DNA of 64,000 nucleotides from Streptomyces sulfonofaciens (GCF_014656295.1 NZ_BNCD01000003.1:248001-312000), one strand, 5' to 3'. Positions 27,392 through 36,651 are shown, counted from the first letter of the stretch. The notes: a model not told the origin generated them from the letters alone. Numbers and translations are program-made.

Positions 27392-28123
27392 TTATCCTAC
27401 GGCCGCACCGAAGAGACTGCCCAGGGCGTAGGTCACACCGGCAGCCGCGCCACCCAGCGCAAGCTGGCGCAGACCGCTGAACCACCAGGTCCGCGCGGTC
27501 ACGCGGGCCACCACGGCGCCGCAGCCGAACAGGCCGAGCAGGGCGAGCAGCACGGCGGGCCACAGGGCGCTCGCGCCGAGCAGGTACGGCAGGACGGGCA
27601 GCAGGGCGCCCAGGGCGAAGGAGCCGAAGGACGACGCGGCGGCGACGGCCGGCGAGGGCAGGTCGCCCGGGTCTATGCCCAGCTCCTCCCTGGCGTGGAT
27701 CTCCAGCGCCTGCTCGGGGTCCCTGGAAAGCTGCCGGGCGACCTCGCGGGCCAGCGCGGGGTCGACGCCGCGCGCCTCGTAGAGCGCCGCGAGCTCCTCC
27801 TCTTCGTCCTTGGGGTTGCGCAGCAGTTCCCTGCGCTCCACGTCGAGCTCGGCCTCCACCAGCTCGCGCTGGGCGGCGACGGAGGTGTACTCACCGGCGG
27901 CCATCGAGAACGCGCCTGCGGCGAGGCCCGCCAGACCGGTGATGACGATGGTCTGCTGGGAGACGGCGCCCCCTGCCACGCCGGTCATCAGGGCGAGGTT
28001 CGAGACCAGGCCGTCCATCGCGCCGAACACCGCGGGACGCAGCCAGCCGCCGTTGACATCGCGGTGCGTGTGGTTGTCGCGATGCGCCTCGTGCAGCGTG
28101 GCCTCGGTGTCAATGATGGACAT
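27392..28123 (-). CDS. VIT1/CCC1 family iron/manganese transporter
   Basis: A 243-residue VIT/CCC1 family membrane protein. The first segment carries the family motif RPAVFGAMDGLVSNLALMTGVAGG, then GAFSMAAGEYTSVAAQRE. Between membrane segments 2 and 3 is a long acidic cytoplasmic helix bundle (ELDVERRELLRNPKDEEEELAALYEARG), the metal-collecting region in plant VIT1. Three hydrophobic segments finish the protein. Relatives export Fe2+ or Mn2+ from the cytosol, so detoxification is the likely role. GGAG lies 10 bases before the ATG, a rather long spacing. A 15-bp palindrome lies 26 bases upstream. Confidence 0.9.
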   Translation of the reverse strand: MSIIDTEATLHEAHRDNHTHRDVNGGWLRPAVFGAMDGLVSNLALMTGVAGGAVSQQTIVITGLAGLAAGAFSMAAGEYTSVAAQRELVEAELDVERRELLRNPKDEEEELAALYEARGVDPALAREVARQLSRDPEQALEIHAREELGIDPGDLPSPAVAAASSFGSFALGALLPVLPYLLGASALWPAVLLALLGLFGCGAVVARVTARTWWFSGLRQLALGGAAAGVTYALGSLFGAAVG

Positions 28124-28149
28124 CAGCCCACCGCTCCTTTCCTCGTGCC

Positions 28150-28164
28150 GGGGCACGGTGCCCC
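28150..28164. promoter_or_regulatory. Palindrome upstream of the VIT-type transporter gene
   Basis: GGGGCAC-G-GTGCCCC, perfect over 7 bp per arm, 26 bases upstream of the ATG. It could be an operator or a leader hairpin. The remaining gap to lgt (28165-28682) is GC-rich with no gene that I can support. Confidence 0.35.
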
Positions 28165-28682
28165 TGCGTATGCCCTCCGGCACCCTCGAAAGTACGCACG
28201 AAAAAGTTCCGCCGCCAGCAAGGAAGGCCGTACTTACCTGCGCAAACGCCGCCCTGCCGGCGGTGGATCCGGGGAGTTGCCGGGCTGTGGGCGGCGGCTT
28301 TGGCAGCGGCTCCGGCGTCCGTCCGGAAGCCTGCCGGGCGGGCCCTTCTTCGGACGAGGACCCGCGGGACACGGCTCGCGAGCTTGGTATCGCCGCGGCC
28401 GGAAAGGAGAGGGGGACCGGGGCCGGGAGCCGTCGGCGGCGCAGCGGACACCGCCCGGCGAGGGACGTGCCCGGGCGGATGGCGCCTTTCCGCCACGGCG
28501 GGCCGGGCGCCGCGGCGGTGGAGGGGGTGGTTCGGTGGTGAGGTGGCGGCCGGGACCGGGAGGGGTGAGCGGGTGACGACGGCTGCGGAAGGGCGTCCGG
28601 ACCCGGCACCGCCGACCCGGCATGTCGCGGCGGGGTGCCGCTGCCGCGGAGCAGGGGGTGCGGTCCGTGCGGGCCCGGACGC

Positions 28683-29765
28683 TCAGGGTGTGCCGGGCTT
28701 GCCCGAGTCGGCCATGGATCCCGAGGGTGCCGGTGCTTCCTCGTCCTCGGCGCCCCGGCCCGCGGCACCCTCGTCCGCGGTGTCCTTCTCCGCCTCGTCC
28801 GCGGTGTCCCCCTCCGAGGCGCCCTCGCCCGCACGGGTGGCCTCCCCGCCCGCGGCGTCCTCGCCCGCGACCGCCTCCGTACCGGAAGCCCCGCCGGAGT
28901 CCGCCCCGCCGGAAACCACCTCGCCGGGCGCGTCCGGTCCCGCGGCGACCGCCCGGGGCTCCACGATCTCCTCACGGCCGGGCCGCAGCCGTGCGGACAC
29001 CACCATGTACACCACGGCGAGCACGAAGACGACGATCGCGGTCCACTCGTTCAGCCGCAGCCCCAGCACATGGTGCGCCTCGTCCACGCGCAGGTACTCC
29101 GTCCCCGCGCGTCCGACGCAGTACGCCGCCACGTACAGCGCGAGCACCCGCCCGTGTCCCAGCCGGAAGCGCCGGTCGGCCCAGATCACCAGCAGGGCGA
29201 CGAAGACGCACCACAGCGACTCGTACAGGAACGTCGGGTGGTACAGACCGGGCACCCGGCCGTCCGCGGTCGACGTGATCTTCAGCGCCCACGGCACGTC
29301 CGTCGGCCGTCCGTACAGCTCCTGGTTGAACCAGTTGCCCCAGCGCCCGCATGCCTGGGCCAGCGCCACCCCGGGCGCGACCGCGTCGGCCCACGCGGGC
29401 AGCGGGATGCCGCGCCTGCGGCACCCGATCCAGGCGCCCACCGCGCCGAGAGCGATGGCGCCCCAGATACCGAGGCCGCCCTCCCAGATCTTGAAGGAGT
29501 CGACCCAGTCACGGCCCGGGCCGAAGTACAGCTCGTAGTCGGTGATGACGTGGTACAGCCGCCCGCCGACCAGGCCGAACGGCACCGCCCACACCGCGAT
29601 GTCGGCCACCGTGCCGGAGGTCCCGCCGCGGGCGATCCAGCGCCGGTTGCCGAGCCACACGGCCACGAAGACGCCGATGATGATGCAGAACGCATAGCCG
29701 CGCAGGGGAACGGGGCCGAGGTACAGCACACCGTGCGACGGGCTGGGAATGAAGGCTAGGTACAT
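28683..29765 (-). CDS. lgt: Prolipoprotein diacylglyceryl transferase with long acidic tail
   Basis: Lgt transfers diacylglycerol from phosphatidylglycerol to the lipobox cysteine of prolipoproteins at the membrane. Seven hydrophobic segments are visible, with the family signatures VPFGLVGGRLYHVITDYE and QACGRWGNWFNQELYGRPTD, containing the essential histidine and arginine positions. The enzyme part ends near residue 275 (VYMVVSARLRPGREE). About 85 further residues form a tail rich in Gly, Ala, Glu and Asp (GEDAAGGEATRAGEGASEGD), presumably disordered. The ATG has no clear ribosome site. It lies downstream of a DsbA-like gene across 275 bp containing a 26-bp direct repeat. Confidence 0.95.
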   Translation of the reverse strand: MYLAFIPSPSHGVLYLGPVPLRGYAFCIIIGVFVAVWLGNRRWIARGGTSGTVADIAVWAVPFGLVGGRLYHVITDYELYFGPGRDWVDSFKIWEGGLGIWGAIALGAVGAWIGCRRRGIPLPAWADAVAPGVALAQACGRWGNWFNQELYGRPTDVPWALKITSTADGRVPGLYHPTFLYESLWCVFVALLVIWADRRFRLGHGRVLALYVAAYCVGRAGTEYLRVDEAHHVLGLRLNEWTAIVVFVLAVVYMVVSARLRPGREEIVEPRAVAAGPDAPGEVVSGGADSGGASGTEAVAGEDAAGGEATRAGEGASEGDTADEAEKDTADEGAAGRGAEDEEAPAPSGSMADSGKPGTP

Positions 29766-29962
29766 GGCAGACCCGACGCTACCCTGCCGGACCGCACCGG
29801 CGGCAACCCAACCGGCTACGGCTCCATAACGAGCCCGGTCCCGCCGCCCCGATCGGACCACCGCGGCGCCCGGGCGGCCGGTGCGCCCGGGCGGCCCCGG
29901 GCCCGCGGTGCGGCGGGCGGCGGGCGGCGGCGCGGTCGTCCGGTCCGCACGGTCCGCCGGTG

Positions 29963-30017
29963 CGCGGCGGACCGTACGCGGTCGACGGTTTCGCGGCGGA
30001 CCGTGCGCGGTCGACGG
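29963..30017. repeat. 26-bp direct repeat between dsbA-like gene and lgt
   Basis: Bases 29963-29988 and 29992-30017 are identical except for one position, giving a 29-bp unit repeated twice just past the thioredoxin stop codon. GC-rich, no coding potential. Confidence 0.75.
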
Positions 30018-30040
30018 GGCCCGGTCCCGCCGCCGCGGAG

Positions 30041-30817
30041 TCAGCGGTCGGCCGCCTCCACCATCTGCCGCAGCTTCTGCGGGGTGAGCGGATCGCCCTG
30101 CCTGCCGAAGACGTTCCTGCCGTTGAGCAGGACGGTCGGGGTGCCCTGGAAGGTGCTCTCCTGGAAGGCCTTGTCGGACTTGGCGACCCAGCCGTTGTGC
30201 GTGCCGTCCTCGACGCACTTGCGGAAGGCGGGGGTGGACAGGCCGCCGACCTTGTCGGCGAGGCGCAGGAGCGTGCCGTTGTCCGCGTAGCTGTCCTGCG
30301 TCTCGGCCGGCTGGTTGTCGTAGAGCACGTCGTGGTACCGCGGGAACCTGCCGGCCTCCTGGGCGCAGGCCGCGGCGTTGGCGGCGTGCAGGGAGCCGCT
30401 GCCGCCGGCGTTGTCGTCGATGAGCGTGACCAGGTGGTACTGGATCCTGAGCTGTCCGCGGGCGGCCAGGGCCTGCAAGGTCGGGCGGAAGGTGGTCTCG
30501 AACTGCTTGCAGGCGGGGCAGCGGAAGTCCTCCCAGACGGTGAGGGTGGACTTCGCGCCCTCCTGGCCGACGGGGATGGCGAGGGCGCCCTTGCCGACGG
30601 CTCCCTTGGGCGCGACGACGGGCCCCGCCGAATCGCTCTTGTCGCCGCCGGCGTTCGCGGCGAGCACCCCCACCACCGCCGCCAGGCCCATCACGCCCAC
30701 CACGGCCACCCCCACCAGCAGGTTCCTGCGGCGCTTCTCACGCGTCCTGAGCTGCTCGCGCTCGGCGGCCAGTCGCTCACGGGCCGTGCGCCTGCCCTTA
30801 CCGTTCTTGTCGTTCAC
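30041..30817 (-). CDS. DsbA-like membrane-anchored thioredoxin-fold protein
   Basis: A 258-residue protein with a basic N terminus (RTREKRRRN), one membrane anchor (about 33-55) and an extracytoplasmic thioredoxin/DsbA fold with the active site CPAC (100-103) in VWEDFRCPACKQFE. The cis-proline loop is GTPTVLLNGRNVFG. Relatives oxidise or isomerise disulfides of exported proteins. The GTG start is the only reasonable one near the basic helix; its ribosome site is weak. It follows the trp operon after a strong terminator and precedes lgt, an order common in streptomycetes. A paralogue with CPIC is at 60442-61260. Confidence 0.88.
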   Translation of the reverse strand: MNDKNGKGRRTARERLAAEREQLRTREKRRRNLLVGVAVVGVMGLAAVVGVLAANAGGDKSDSAGPVVAPKGAVGKGALAIPVGQEGAKSTLTVWEDFRCPACKQFETTFRPTLQALAARGQLRIQYHLVTLIDDNAGGSGSLHAANAAACAQEAGRFPRYHDVLYDNQPAETQDSYADNGTLLRLADKVGGLSTPAFRKCVEDGTHNGWVAKSDKAFQESTFQGTPTVLLNGRNVFGRQGDPLTPQKLRQMVEAADR

Positions 30818-30830
30818 ACCCCGCAAAACG

Positions 30831-30862
30831 ACCCGGGGAGGCACGTGCGCGCCTCCCCGGGT
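30831..30862 (-). terminator. Terminator of the trp operon
   Basis: A perfect 12-bp stem (30831-30842 with 30851-30862) and 8-base loop, 18 bases beyond the trpA stop, followed on the minus strand by a TTTT run (30825-30828). Confidence 0.85.
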
Positions 30863-30880
30863 CAGGTCCACCCGGACGAG

Positions 30881-31696
30881 TTACGCGGTGCCGCGCACGC
30901 CCCGGGCCAGCTCCGCGGCGAGCGCCCCGACGCCGGCCAGGGCCGCCTGGTGGTCCGGAGCGTCCAGCATCCGCTTGACGAAGGCGGAGCCCACGATGAC
31001 GCCGTCGGCGAAGCCCGCGACCTCGGCGGCCTGTGCGGCGTCGGAGACCCCGAGGCCGACGCAGACGGGCAGGTCGGTGGTGGCCCGGGTGCGGCACACC
31101 AGCTCCTCCGCCTGGGTGCCCACGGACTCCCTGGTGCCGGTGACGCCCATCAGCGACGCCGCGTAGACGAAGCCCGTGCCCGCCGCGGTGATCGTGGCGA
31201 GCCGGGCGTCCCTGCTGCTGGGCGCGACGACGAAGACCGTGGCGAGGTCGTGCTTGGCGGCGTGCTCCCGCCAGGTCGCCGACTCCTGGACCGGCAGATC
31301 GGGCAGGATGCACCCGGCGCCGCCCGCCTCGGCGAGCTCGGCCGTGAACCGCTCGATGCCGTACCGGTCGATCGGGTTCCAGTAGGTCATCACGAGGACC
31401 GGCTTGCCGGTCGCCCGGTGGGCCTCGCGCACCGTGCGCATCACGTCCGCGATCCTGACGCCGCCGCGCAGCGCGATGTCGTCCGCGGTCTGGATGACCG
31501 GGCCGTCGAGCACCGGGTCGCTGTGCGGCAGGCCCACCTCCATGACGTCCGCACCGCCGTCGAGGACGGCCGTGACCGCCTCGATGCCGCCCTCGACGGT
31601 CGGGAACCCGGCGGGCAGGTAGGCGATGAGGGCGGACCTGCCCTCGGCCCTGGCCCGGGCGAGCGTGTCGGTCAGTAGCTGGATGTTCCCGCTCAT
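30881..31696 (-). CDS. trpA: Tryptophan synthase alpha subunit
   Basis: A 271-residue TrpA, which cleaves indole-3-glycerol phosphate to indole and glyceraldehyde 3-phosphate. Catalytic acids are E53 ([11 protein letters not shown]) and D64 (VLDGP), and the phosphate loop is [14 protein letters not shown]. It overlaps trpB by ATGA, matching the one-to-one subunit assembly. The family usually has PFSDP where this protein has PHSDP, a change I have seen noted in actinobacterial TrpA. Confidence 0.97.
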   Translation of the reverse strand: MSGNIQLLTDTLARARAEGRSALIAYLPAGFPTVEGGIEAVTAVLDGGADVMEVGLPHSDPVLDGPVIQTADDIALRGGVRIADVMRTVREAHRATGKPVLVMTYWNPIDRYGIERFTAELAEAGGAGCILPDLPVQESATWREHAAKHDLATVFVVAPSSRDARLATITAAGTGFVYAASLMGVTGTRESVGTQAEELVCRTRATTDLPVCVGLGVSDAAQAAEVAGFADGVIVGSAFVKRMLDAPDHQAALAGVGALAAELARGVRGTA

Positions 31697-32988
31697 CGAG
31701 CGTCCCCCTCGATCTCGGCGGTGCCGCCGTCGCCGGCGGAGGCGTCCGCTTCGACGGCCGCGTCCGTGTCGTACAGGCCGAAGTAGCGGGCGGCCGTGTC
31801 CATGTCCTTGTCGCCGCGCCCCGAGAGGTTGACGACGATCAGCCCGTCCTCGCCGAGTTCGCGGCCGACCTCCAGGGCACCGGCGAGGGCGTGTGCGCTC
31901 TCGATGGCCGGGATGATGCCCTCGGTCCGGGAGAGCAGCCGCAGTGCCTGCATCGCCTCGTCGTCGGTGACCGCGCGGTACTCGCCGCGGCCGCTGTCCT
32001 TGAGGTGGGCGTGCTCGGGGCCGATGCCCGGGTAGTCGAGTCCGGCGGAGATCGAGTACGGCTCGGTGATCTGGCCCTCGTCGTCCTGGAGGACGTAGGA
32101 GCGGGAGCCGTGCAGGATGCCGGGCTCGCCCGCGGTGAGGGTCGCCGCGTGCTCCCCGGTGGCGATGCCGTGGCCGGCCGGTTCGCAGCCGATCAGGCGC
32201 ACGTTTGGGTCGGCCAGGAAGGCGTGGAAGAGGCCGATGGCGTTCGAGCCGCCGCCGACGCAGGCCACCGCCGCGTCGGGCAGCCGCCCCGCGCGCTCCA
32301 GGAGCTGGCGGCGGGCCTCCACGCCGATGACGCGGTGGAAGTCGCGGACCATGGCCGGGAAGGGGTGCGGTCCCGCCACGGTGCCGAACAGGTAGTGCGT
32401 GTGGTCGACGTTGGCGACCCAGTCCCTGAACGCCTCGTTGATGGCGTCCTTGAGGGTCCTGGAACCGGACTTCACGGCGATGACCTCGGCGCCCAGCATG
32501 CGCATGCGGGCGACGTTCAGCGCCTGGCGCCGGGTGTCGATCTCACCCATGTAGATGGTGCACTCGAGCCCGAAGAGCGCGCAGGCGGTGGCGGTGGCCA
32601 CGCCGTGCTGGCCGGCACCGGTCTCCGCGATGACCCTGGTCTTGCCCATGCGGCGGGTCAGGAGGGCCTGGCCCAGCACATTGTTGATCTTGTGAGAGCC
32701 GGTGTGGTTGAGGTCCTCGCGCTTGAGGAGGACACGGGCGCCGCCGGCGTGCTCGGCGAACCTCGGGACCTCGGTGAGGGCGCTGGGGCGGCCCGTGTAG
32801 TTCACCATCAGGTCGTCGAGTTCCGCGCCGAACGCCGGATCGGACTTGGCCTTGTCGTACTCGACGGCGACCTCGTCGACGGCGGCGACCAGCGCCTCCG
32901 GGATGAACGCGCCGCCGAAGGCGCCGAAGTAGCCCTCGGCGCTCGGGGTGTGCCCCGACGAATCGGGGAAGAAGTAGCTGCTTGGCAT
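31693..32988 (-). CDS. trpB: Tryptophan synthase beta subunit
   Basis: A 431-residue PLP enzyme condensing indole and serine to tryptophan. The Schiff-base lysine is K100 in [14 protein letters not shown]; the cofactor loop is [12 protein letters not shown]; the catalytic glutamate region is [12 protein letters not shown]-terminal [12 protein letters not shown] is intact. The last 30 residues are an acidic Ala/Asp/Glu tail. The ATG matches streptomycete TrpB (MPS...). An upstream in-frame GTG at 33003 has a better ribosome site (GGGAGG) and cannot be excluded. Three hairpins lie just upstream (33011-33123). Confidence 0.97.
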   Translation of the reverse strand: MPSSYFFPDSSGHTPSAEGYFGAFGGAFIPEALVAAVDEVAVEYDKAKSDPAFGAELDDLMVNYTGRPSALTEVPRFAEHAGGARVLLKREDLNHTGSHKINNVLGQALLTRRMGKTRVIAETGAGQHGVATATACALFGLECTIYMGEIDTRRQALNVARMRMLGAEVIAVKSGSRTLKDAINEAFRDWVANVDHTHYLFGTVAGPHPFPAMVRDFHRVIGVEARRQLLERAGRLPDAAVACVGGGSNAIGLFHAFLADPNVRLIGCEPAGHGIATGEHAATLTAGEPGILHGSRSYVLQDDEGQITEPYSISAGLDYPGIGPEHAHLKDSGRGEYRAVTDDEAMQALRLLSRTEGIIPAIESAHALAGALEVGRELGEDGLIVVNLSGRGDKDMDTAARYFGLYDTDAAVEADASAGDGGTAEIEGDAR

Positions 32989-33010
32989 GTGGGATGCCCT
33001 CACGGTGCCT

Positions 33011-33123
33011 CCCGGGGCGGGCCCCGGGATCTGGTGGTCGTTTGTCGTGTGCGGCTGCCGGACGGGGCGCGGGCCGTTGGCCCGCACCCGCTTCACCCGG
33101 CGGGGCGAACGCCCCGCCGGGTG
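33011..33123 (-). promoter_or_regulatory. Three consecutive hairpins in the trpB leader
   Basis: On the minus strand, in transcript order: a perfect 13-bp stem with a 4-base loop (33094-33123), a 7-bp stem with a 3-base loop (33069-33085) and a 7-8 bp stem (33011-33028) that ends inside the GGGAGG ribosome site before GTG 33003. Possible attenuator, RNA-stability element or translational block. No run of Trp codons was seen upstream, so classical ribosome attenuation is not supported. The spacer 33124-33549 holds no gene. Confidence 0.5.
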
Positions 33124-33388
33124 ATGGACGGACAGCCTCGCGGCCGCGGCTGAGGACCCTTCGACGGGTCGCCCGCGCGGTCGGCGGACCGTACGGCTGG
33201 TGCCGCCGGTCCACGGGTACGGCCGGCGTCCCACCGGTCCCCCGCCGGGCGGGTCGCCACGGCGGGAGGACGGGCCTCGGCGCCGAGGACGGGCCGCGGT
33301 ACCGAGGACGGCGGGTCAGCCCCGCACGGCCCCGGCGCACCGCAGCCCGGCTCCGGGCCGGTGCACCGTCCCCGCGGGCGGCCGCACG

Positions 33389-33430
33389 GCCGGTGGCCGC
33401 GGGTGTGCCGCGCGCCGGTGGCCGCGGGTG
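33389..33430. repeat. 17-bp direct repeat in the trpM-trpB spacer
   Basis: GCCGGTGGCCGCGGGTG occurs at 33389-33405 and 33414-33430, 25 bases apart, in non-coding GC-rich DNA. Confidence 0.7.
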
Positions 33431-33549
33431 CCACCCGCGGCGGGCACGGCTGCCACGGGCCCTCCGCCGCCGGACGGGTGCCGTCGCGGTCGGAGGGTTT
33501 CGTGGCAGGGCGTGGCCCGGTGGGGGTGGCCCGGTGGAGTGGCCGGACG

Positions 33550-33861
33550 TCAGTGGTGGCGGTGTCCGGTGGGCCGGGGCCATCGCATGCCGTTGACCTG
33601 GCCCGGCTCGTCCCCGATCACATAGCGCACCCGCCGGCCGTGCACCCGCCGGGCCGGTGCGCGGCAGCCCCGCGGCCGGCAGCCGCGGGCGAGGCGGGCG
33701 TAGGGGTCGCGCGCCGTCCCGGCGGGCGGGCAGGCGCACCGGCCGGGGTCCGCCACCCGGACCGGGCCGTCGGCCGACGGGCCGGGCTCCGGAGGGCCGG
33801 AGGGGCCGGTGAGGCCGGAGGGGCCGGTGAGGCCGGAGGAGACCACAGGGACGGCGGGCAT
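33550..33861 (-). CDS. trpM: Tryptophan biosynthesis modulator TrpM (extended form)
   Basis: A 103-residue protein whose C-terminal part, RLARGCRPRGCRAPARRVHG followed by RRVRYVIGDEPGQVNGMRW, matches the TrpM proteins encoded in streptomycete trp operons. In Streptomyces coelicolor TrpM is about 63 residues and modulates tryptophan precursor supply by a mechanism not fully defined. Here the ATG lies 4 bases after the trpC stop with GGAGGGG 8 bases upstream, giving a longer N terminus with a repeated GLTGPS unit and a Pro/Gly-rich stretch. A shorter start at GTG 33756 (68 residues) is possible. Four cysteines are clustered in the middle. Confidence 0.75.
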   Translation of the reverse strand: MPAVPVVSSGLTGPSGLTGPSGPPEPGPSADGPVRVADPGRCACPPAGTARDPYARLARGCRPRGCRAPARRVHGRRVRYVIGDEPGQVNGMRWPRPTGHRHH

Positions 33862-33865
33862 CGGG

Positions 33866-34675
33866 TCAGCCCCTCCCGTGCCGCAGCGCGGGGTGCTCGC
33901 CCGCGGCGACCAGGTCGGAGACGGCGGTCCTCGGGTCCTTGCCGGTCACCAGCGACTCGCCGACCAGGACGGCGTCGGCACCCGCGTTGGCGTAGGCGAT
34001 CAGGTCGTGCGGCCCGCGGACACCCGACTCCGCGACCTTGACGATGCCCGGCGGGAGCTCGGGGGCGACCCGCTCGAAGGTCGACCTGTCGACCTCCAGC
34101 GTCTTCAGGTTGCGGGCGTTGACCCCGATGACCCTGGCACCGGCCGCCACGGCCCGCTCGGCCTCCTCCTCGTCGTGCGCCTCGACGAGCGGCGTGAGCC
34201 CGATGGACACCGCGCGCTCGACGAGCGACTCCAGGGCCGGCTGTTCGAGCGCGGCGACGATCAGCAGGGCGAGGTCCGCGCCGTACGCGCGCGCCTCCCA
34301 GAGCTGGTACGACGTGAAGATGAAGTCCTTGCGCAGCACCGGGATGTCGACCTTGGCGCGTACGGCCTCCAGGTCGGCGAGGGAGCCGCCGAACCTGCGC
34401 TGCTCGGTCAGCACCGAGATGACGGCCGCGCCACCGGCCTCGTAGTCGGCGGCCAGCGCCGCGGGGTCGCCGATCGCGGCGAGCGCGCCCTTCGACGGGC
34501 TGGACCGCTTGACCTCGCAGATCACCTTCACACCCGAGCCGCGCAGCGCGGCGGCCCCGTCCCGGGCCTGGGGGGCCCGCCGCGCGCGCTCCTTGAGCTC
34601 GTCGAGGCTGATGCGCGCCTGCCGCTCCGCGAGGTCGGCACGGACCCCCTCGATGATCTCGTCGAGCACACTCAC
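33866..34675 (-). CDS. trpC: Indole-3-glycerol phosphate synthase
   Basis: A 269-residue TIM-barrel enzyme that closes the indole ring in tryptophan synthesis. Landmarks are [11 protein letters not shown] (catalytic lysine and glutamate), [42 protein letters not shown] and the phosphate site [12 protein letters not shown]. The GTG has GAGGGGAG 7 bases upstream. It is monofunctional: the TrpF reaction is supplied by PriA, encoded at 41107-41850, as usual in actinobacteria. Confidence 0.96.
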   Translation of the reverse strand: MSVLDEIIEGVRADLAERQARISLDELKERARRAPQARDGAAALRGSGVKVICEVKRSSPSKGALAAIGDPAALAADYEAGGAAVISVLTEQRRFGGSLADLEAVRAKVDIPVLRKDFIFTSYQLWEARAYGADLALLIVAALEQPALESLVERAVSIGLTPLVEAHDEEEAERAVAAGARVIGVNARNLKTLEVDRSTFERVAPELPPGIVKVAESGVRGPHDLIAYANAGADAVLVGESLVTGKDPRTAVSDLVAAGEHPALRHGRG

Positions 34676-34718
34676 GCGAGCGCTCCCCTCTCGGACGGCT
34701 CTCCGGCGGCCACCCGAT

Positions 34719-34736
34719 GCCGGGCGGAAGCCCGGC
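34719..34736 (-). promoter_or_regulatory. Hairpin in the trpC leader
   Basis: A perfect 7-bp stem (34719-34725 with 34730-34736) capped by a TTCC tetraloop, 43 bases before the trpC GTG. A second stem (34830-34835 with 34842-34847) lies further upstream. No leader peptide with Trp codons was found. Confidence 0.35.
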
Positions 34737-34892
34737 GGTCGTGCTGCGGGCCGGCAGCCGAAGATCGAAACTGTGTCCCGGATCACCCCGGCATGGGGCA
34801 ACCCGGTGCTCTCTGTGATGGTATCCGCAGCGGGGACCCGACCCCGCATCCGGGCCGGGGAAAGGCTCATTACCTGGATGTTCGTCTGTTGC

Positions 34893-35507
34893 TCAAGGAT
34901 GCAGCCGGCCACCGAAAGGCAGGTTCCGGACAATGGTGAAGACGGTGAGCAGCGCACCGAGCGTCCAGAGGCTCCCGCGTCCGAGCGGGGGCGCCGGCGC
35001 CCGCCCCCGCGCTGCCCCGACCACCCAGGCGCCCCAGAACACCGCGAAGAGCCCGTAGCCCAGCACGGCCACCGCATTGGCCTCCAACGAGCCGGCCAGG
35101 TCGCCGTGCGCCAGTGCGTGGGCGCCGCGCAGGCCCCCGCAGGCCGGGCACCACAGACCGGTGAACCGCCGCAGCGGGCACACGGGGTAGTGGCCGGGCT
35201 CGTCGGGATCGACGACGGCCACGTAGGCGAAGGCGGCGGCGCAGGCGGCCAGGACGCCGGCGGGTGCGAGCAGCCGCCTCAGAGCGCCGGCGGCAGGAGC
35301 TGAGGGCTCCGGCGAGGCGGCCGCACCGGGCGCGGAGCGGGTCGATGCGCCGTACGGGCGATCAGGTCCGCCATGGACCGCAGCGGGGCCCGCGGAGGTG
35401 GTGGCGGCCGGAGTGGGGTGCGCAGGGGTGGTGCGCGCGGGCGGACTGGGCGCGGGGGCGCTCCGCGCCGGGGCGCGGTGCGAACGTGCGGAGTGCGCGT
35501 CTACCAC
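34893..35507 (-). CDS. DUF2752 membrane protein in the trp operon
   Basis: A 204-residue protein whose second half is the DUF2752 family: [20 protein letters not shown] followed by [20 protein letters not shown], with the conserved CP...CPxCG cysteines and about three membrane helices (YVAVV region, [34 protein letters not shown]). The N-terminal half is low-complexity Pro/Ala/Thr. Function is unknown; relatives sit in actinobacterial trp operons. The start is uncertain; the GTG at 35507 with a G-rich site upstream was used. Confidence 0.7.
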   Translation of the reverse strand: MVDAHSARSHRAPARSAPAPSPPARTTPAHPTPAATTSAGPAAVHGGPDRPYGASTRSAPGAAASPEPSAPAAGALRRLLAPAGVLAACAAAFAYVAVVDPDEPGHYPVCPLRRFTGLWCPACGGLRGAHALAHGDLAGSLEANAVAVLGYGLFAVFWGAWVVGAARGRAPAPPLGRGSLWTLGALLTVFTIVRNLPFGGRLHP

Positions 35508-35608
35508 GCAGGCAGTGTCCCCCGCCCCGGCCGCTCCCGCCCGCCGGCGGCCCCGGCCCGTCGGCGCCCTCGCGCCGGGGCCCGGCCCCGCGTCGTGGCC
35601 CGGGGGCG

Positions 35609-35836
35609 TCAGCTCTCGGAGGCGGCCGTGCGCGACGGCCGGCGCCGCCCCTGGCCGAGTCCCATGAGGCGCATGATGCCGCCCACCACCGCGCCGAGGA
35701 AGATCACCGCGATGCCGACCCAGAAGCCGACAGCGTCGTCCATGACCATGAAGGCACCCGCGACGCAGAAGCCGATGAAGGTGATGATGACACCGGTCCA
35801 GGCTGCCGGGGTGTGTCCGTGGCTGTTGCCCGCCAT
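35609..35836 (-). CDS. HGxxPAAW family small membrane protein
   Basis: A 75-residue protein beginning MAGNSHGHTPAAWTGV, which carries the HGxxPAAW motif of this actinobacterial family, followed by two membrane helices (VIITFIGFCVAGAFMVM and VGFWVGIAVIFLGAVVGGIM) and a basic tail. Function unknown. GAGGAG lies 6 bases before the ATG. Its constant place between trpE and trpC in streptomycetes suggests a membrane role tied to tryptophan synthesis, but nothing in the sequence proves it. Confidence 0.88.
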   Translation of the reverse strand: MAGNSHGHTPAAWTGVIITFIGFCVAGAFMVMDDAVGFWVGIAVIFLGAVVGGIMRLMGLGQGRRRPSRTAASES

Positions 35837-36000
35837 GACTTGCTCCTCGTTGCTCTATGCGGTCGATGGGGCCGCCTGCGTGCCGTGCGCGGTGCCGTGG
35901 CGCCGGGCCCCGCCCGTCATTGTCCCGCACGTGCACGGCCGCCCGTGCCCGGGGTGGCCGCCGCGCGCGGGGCCCCACCTGGCCGTGCGCGGGGGCGCTG

Positions 36001-36651
36001 TCAGGCCCCGCCGGTGGTCGGGTCCTCGCCGCGGTCCAGCGCCTTCCACAGGTCCTCGGGGCGGTCCGGGTCGACCGCGCGCACGGCGCGGGCCCGGGGG
36101 GTGCCGTCGCGTTCGTAGCGGCTCGACATGCCCGGCCACAGGCGGCCGTAGCGCAGTGCGAGCAGCCCGGCGACGAGGATGAGCACGCCGCCGGCGGCCG
36201 CCACATAGGGCCACGCGGTGTGGCTCAGGGCCTCCACGCCGGCCGCGGTGTCGCCGGAGACCTGCGCGGCCTTCTCGTCCAGCGCCGAACCCGCCGAGTC
36301 GGCGGTGGCGCCCAGCACCGCTGCGGCCACCGTGCCCGCACCGCTCAGCGCGAGCAGGGCGGACACCAGCAGCCGGCCGGCGCGGCGCACCGCGAAGACG
36401 GCGACGAGTGCGGCGAGGCCCACGACGGCGAGTGCCGCGGGCGCGCCGGTCACGTCGCTGCCCTTGGCCGTGAGCGGCAGGTCGCCGCCTGCCACCGCGG
36501 CCGTGCCCTCGGCCCAGCCCTGGCGGGAGGCGAGCAGGGCCACGGCCGCGCCTGCGGAGCCGAACAGCAGGGCGGCGGCCAGGCTGCGCCGCCCGCTGCG
36601 AGCGGCGGACGACCCGGCGTCGGTACGGGGCTGTGGTACGGCGGAAGTCAC
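36001..36651 (-). CDS. Trp biosynthesis-associated membrane protein (TIGR02234 type)
   Basis: A 216-residue protein with four hydrophobic segments (LAAALLFGSAGAAVALLAS; ALAVVGLAALVAVFAV; LLVSALLALSGAGTVAAAVL; WPYVAAAGGVLILVAGLLAL) and a charged C-terminal tail with DPDRPEDLWKALDRGEDPT, which is the conserved end of this family. It is named only by its location after trpE in actinobacteria; the activity is unknown. The GTG has a weak G-rich site, and the gap to the trpE stop is 88 bases. Confidence 0.82.
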   Translation of the reverse strand: MTSAVPQPRTDAGSSAARSGRRSLAAALLFGSAGAAVALLASRQGWAEGTAAVAGGDLPLTAKGSDVTGAPAALAVVGLAALVAVFAVRRAGRLLVSALLALSGAGTVAAAVLGATADSAGSALDEKAAQVSGDTAAGVEALSHTAWPYVAAAGGVLILVAGLLALRYGRLWPGMSSRYERDGTPRARAVRAVDPDRPEDLWKALDRGEDPTTGGA

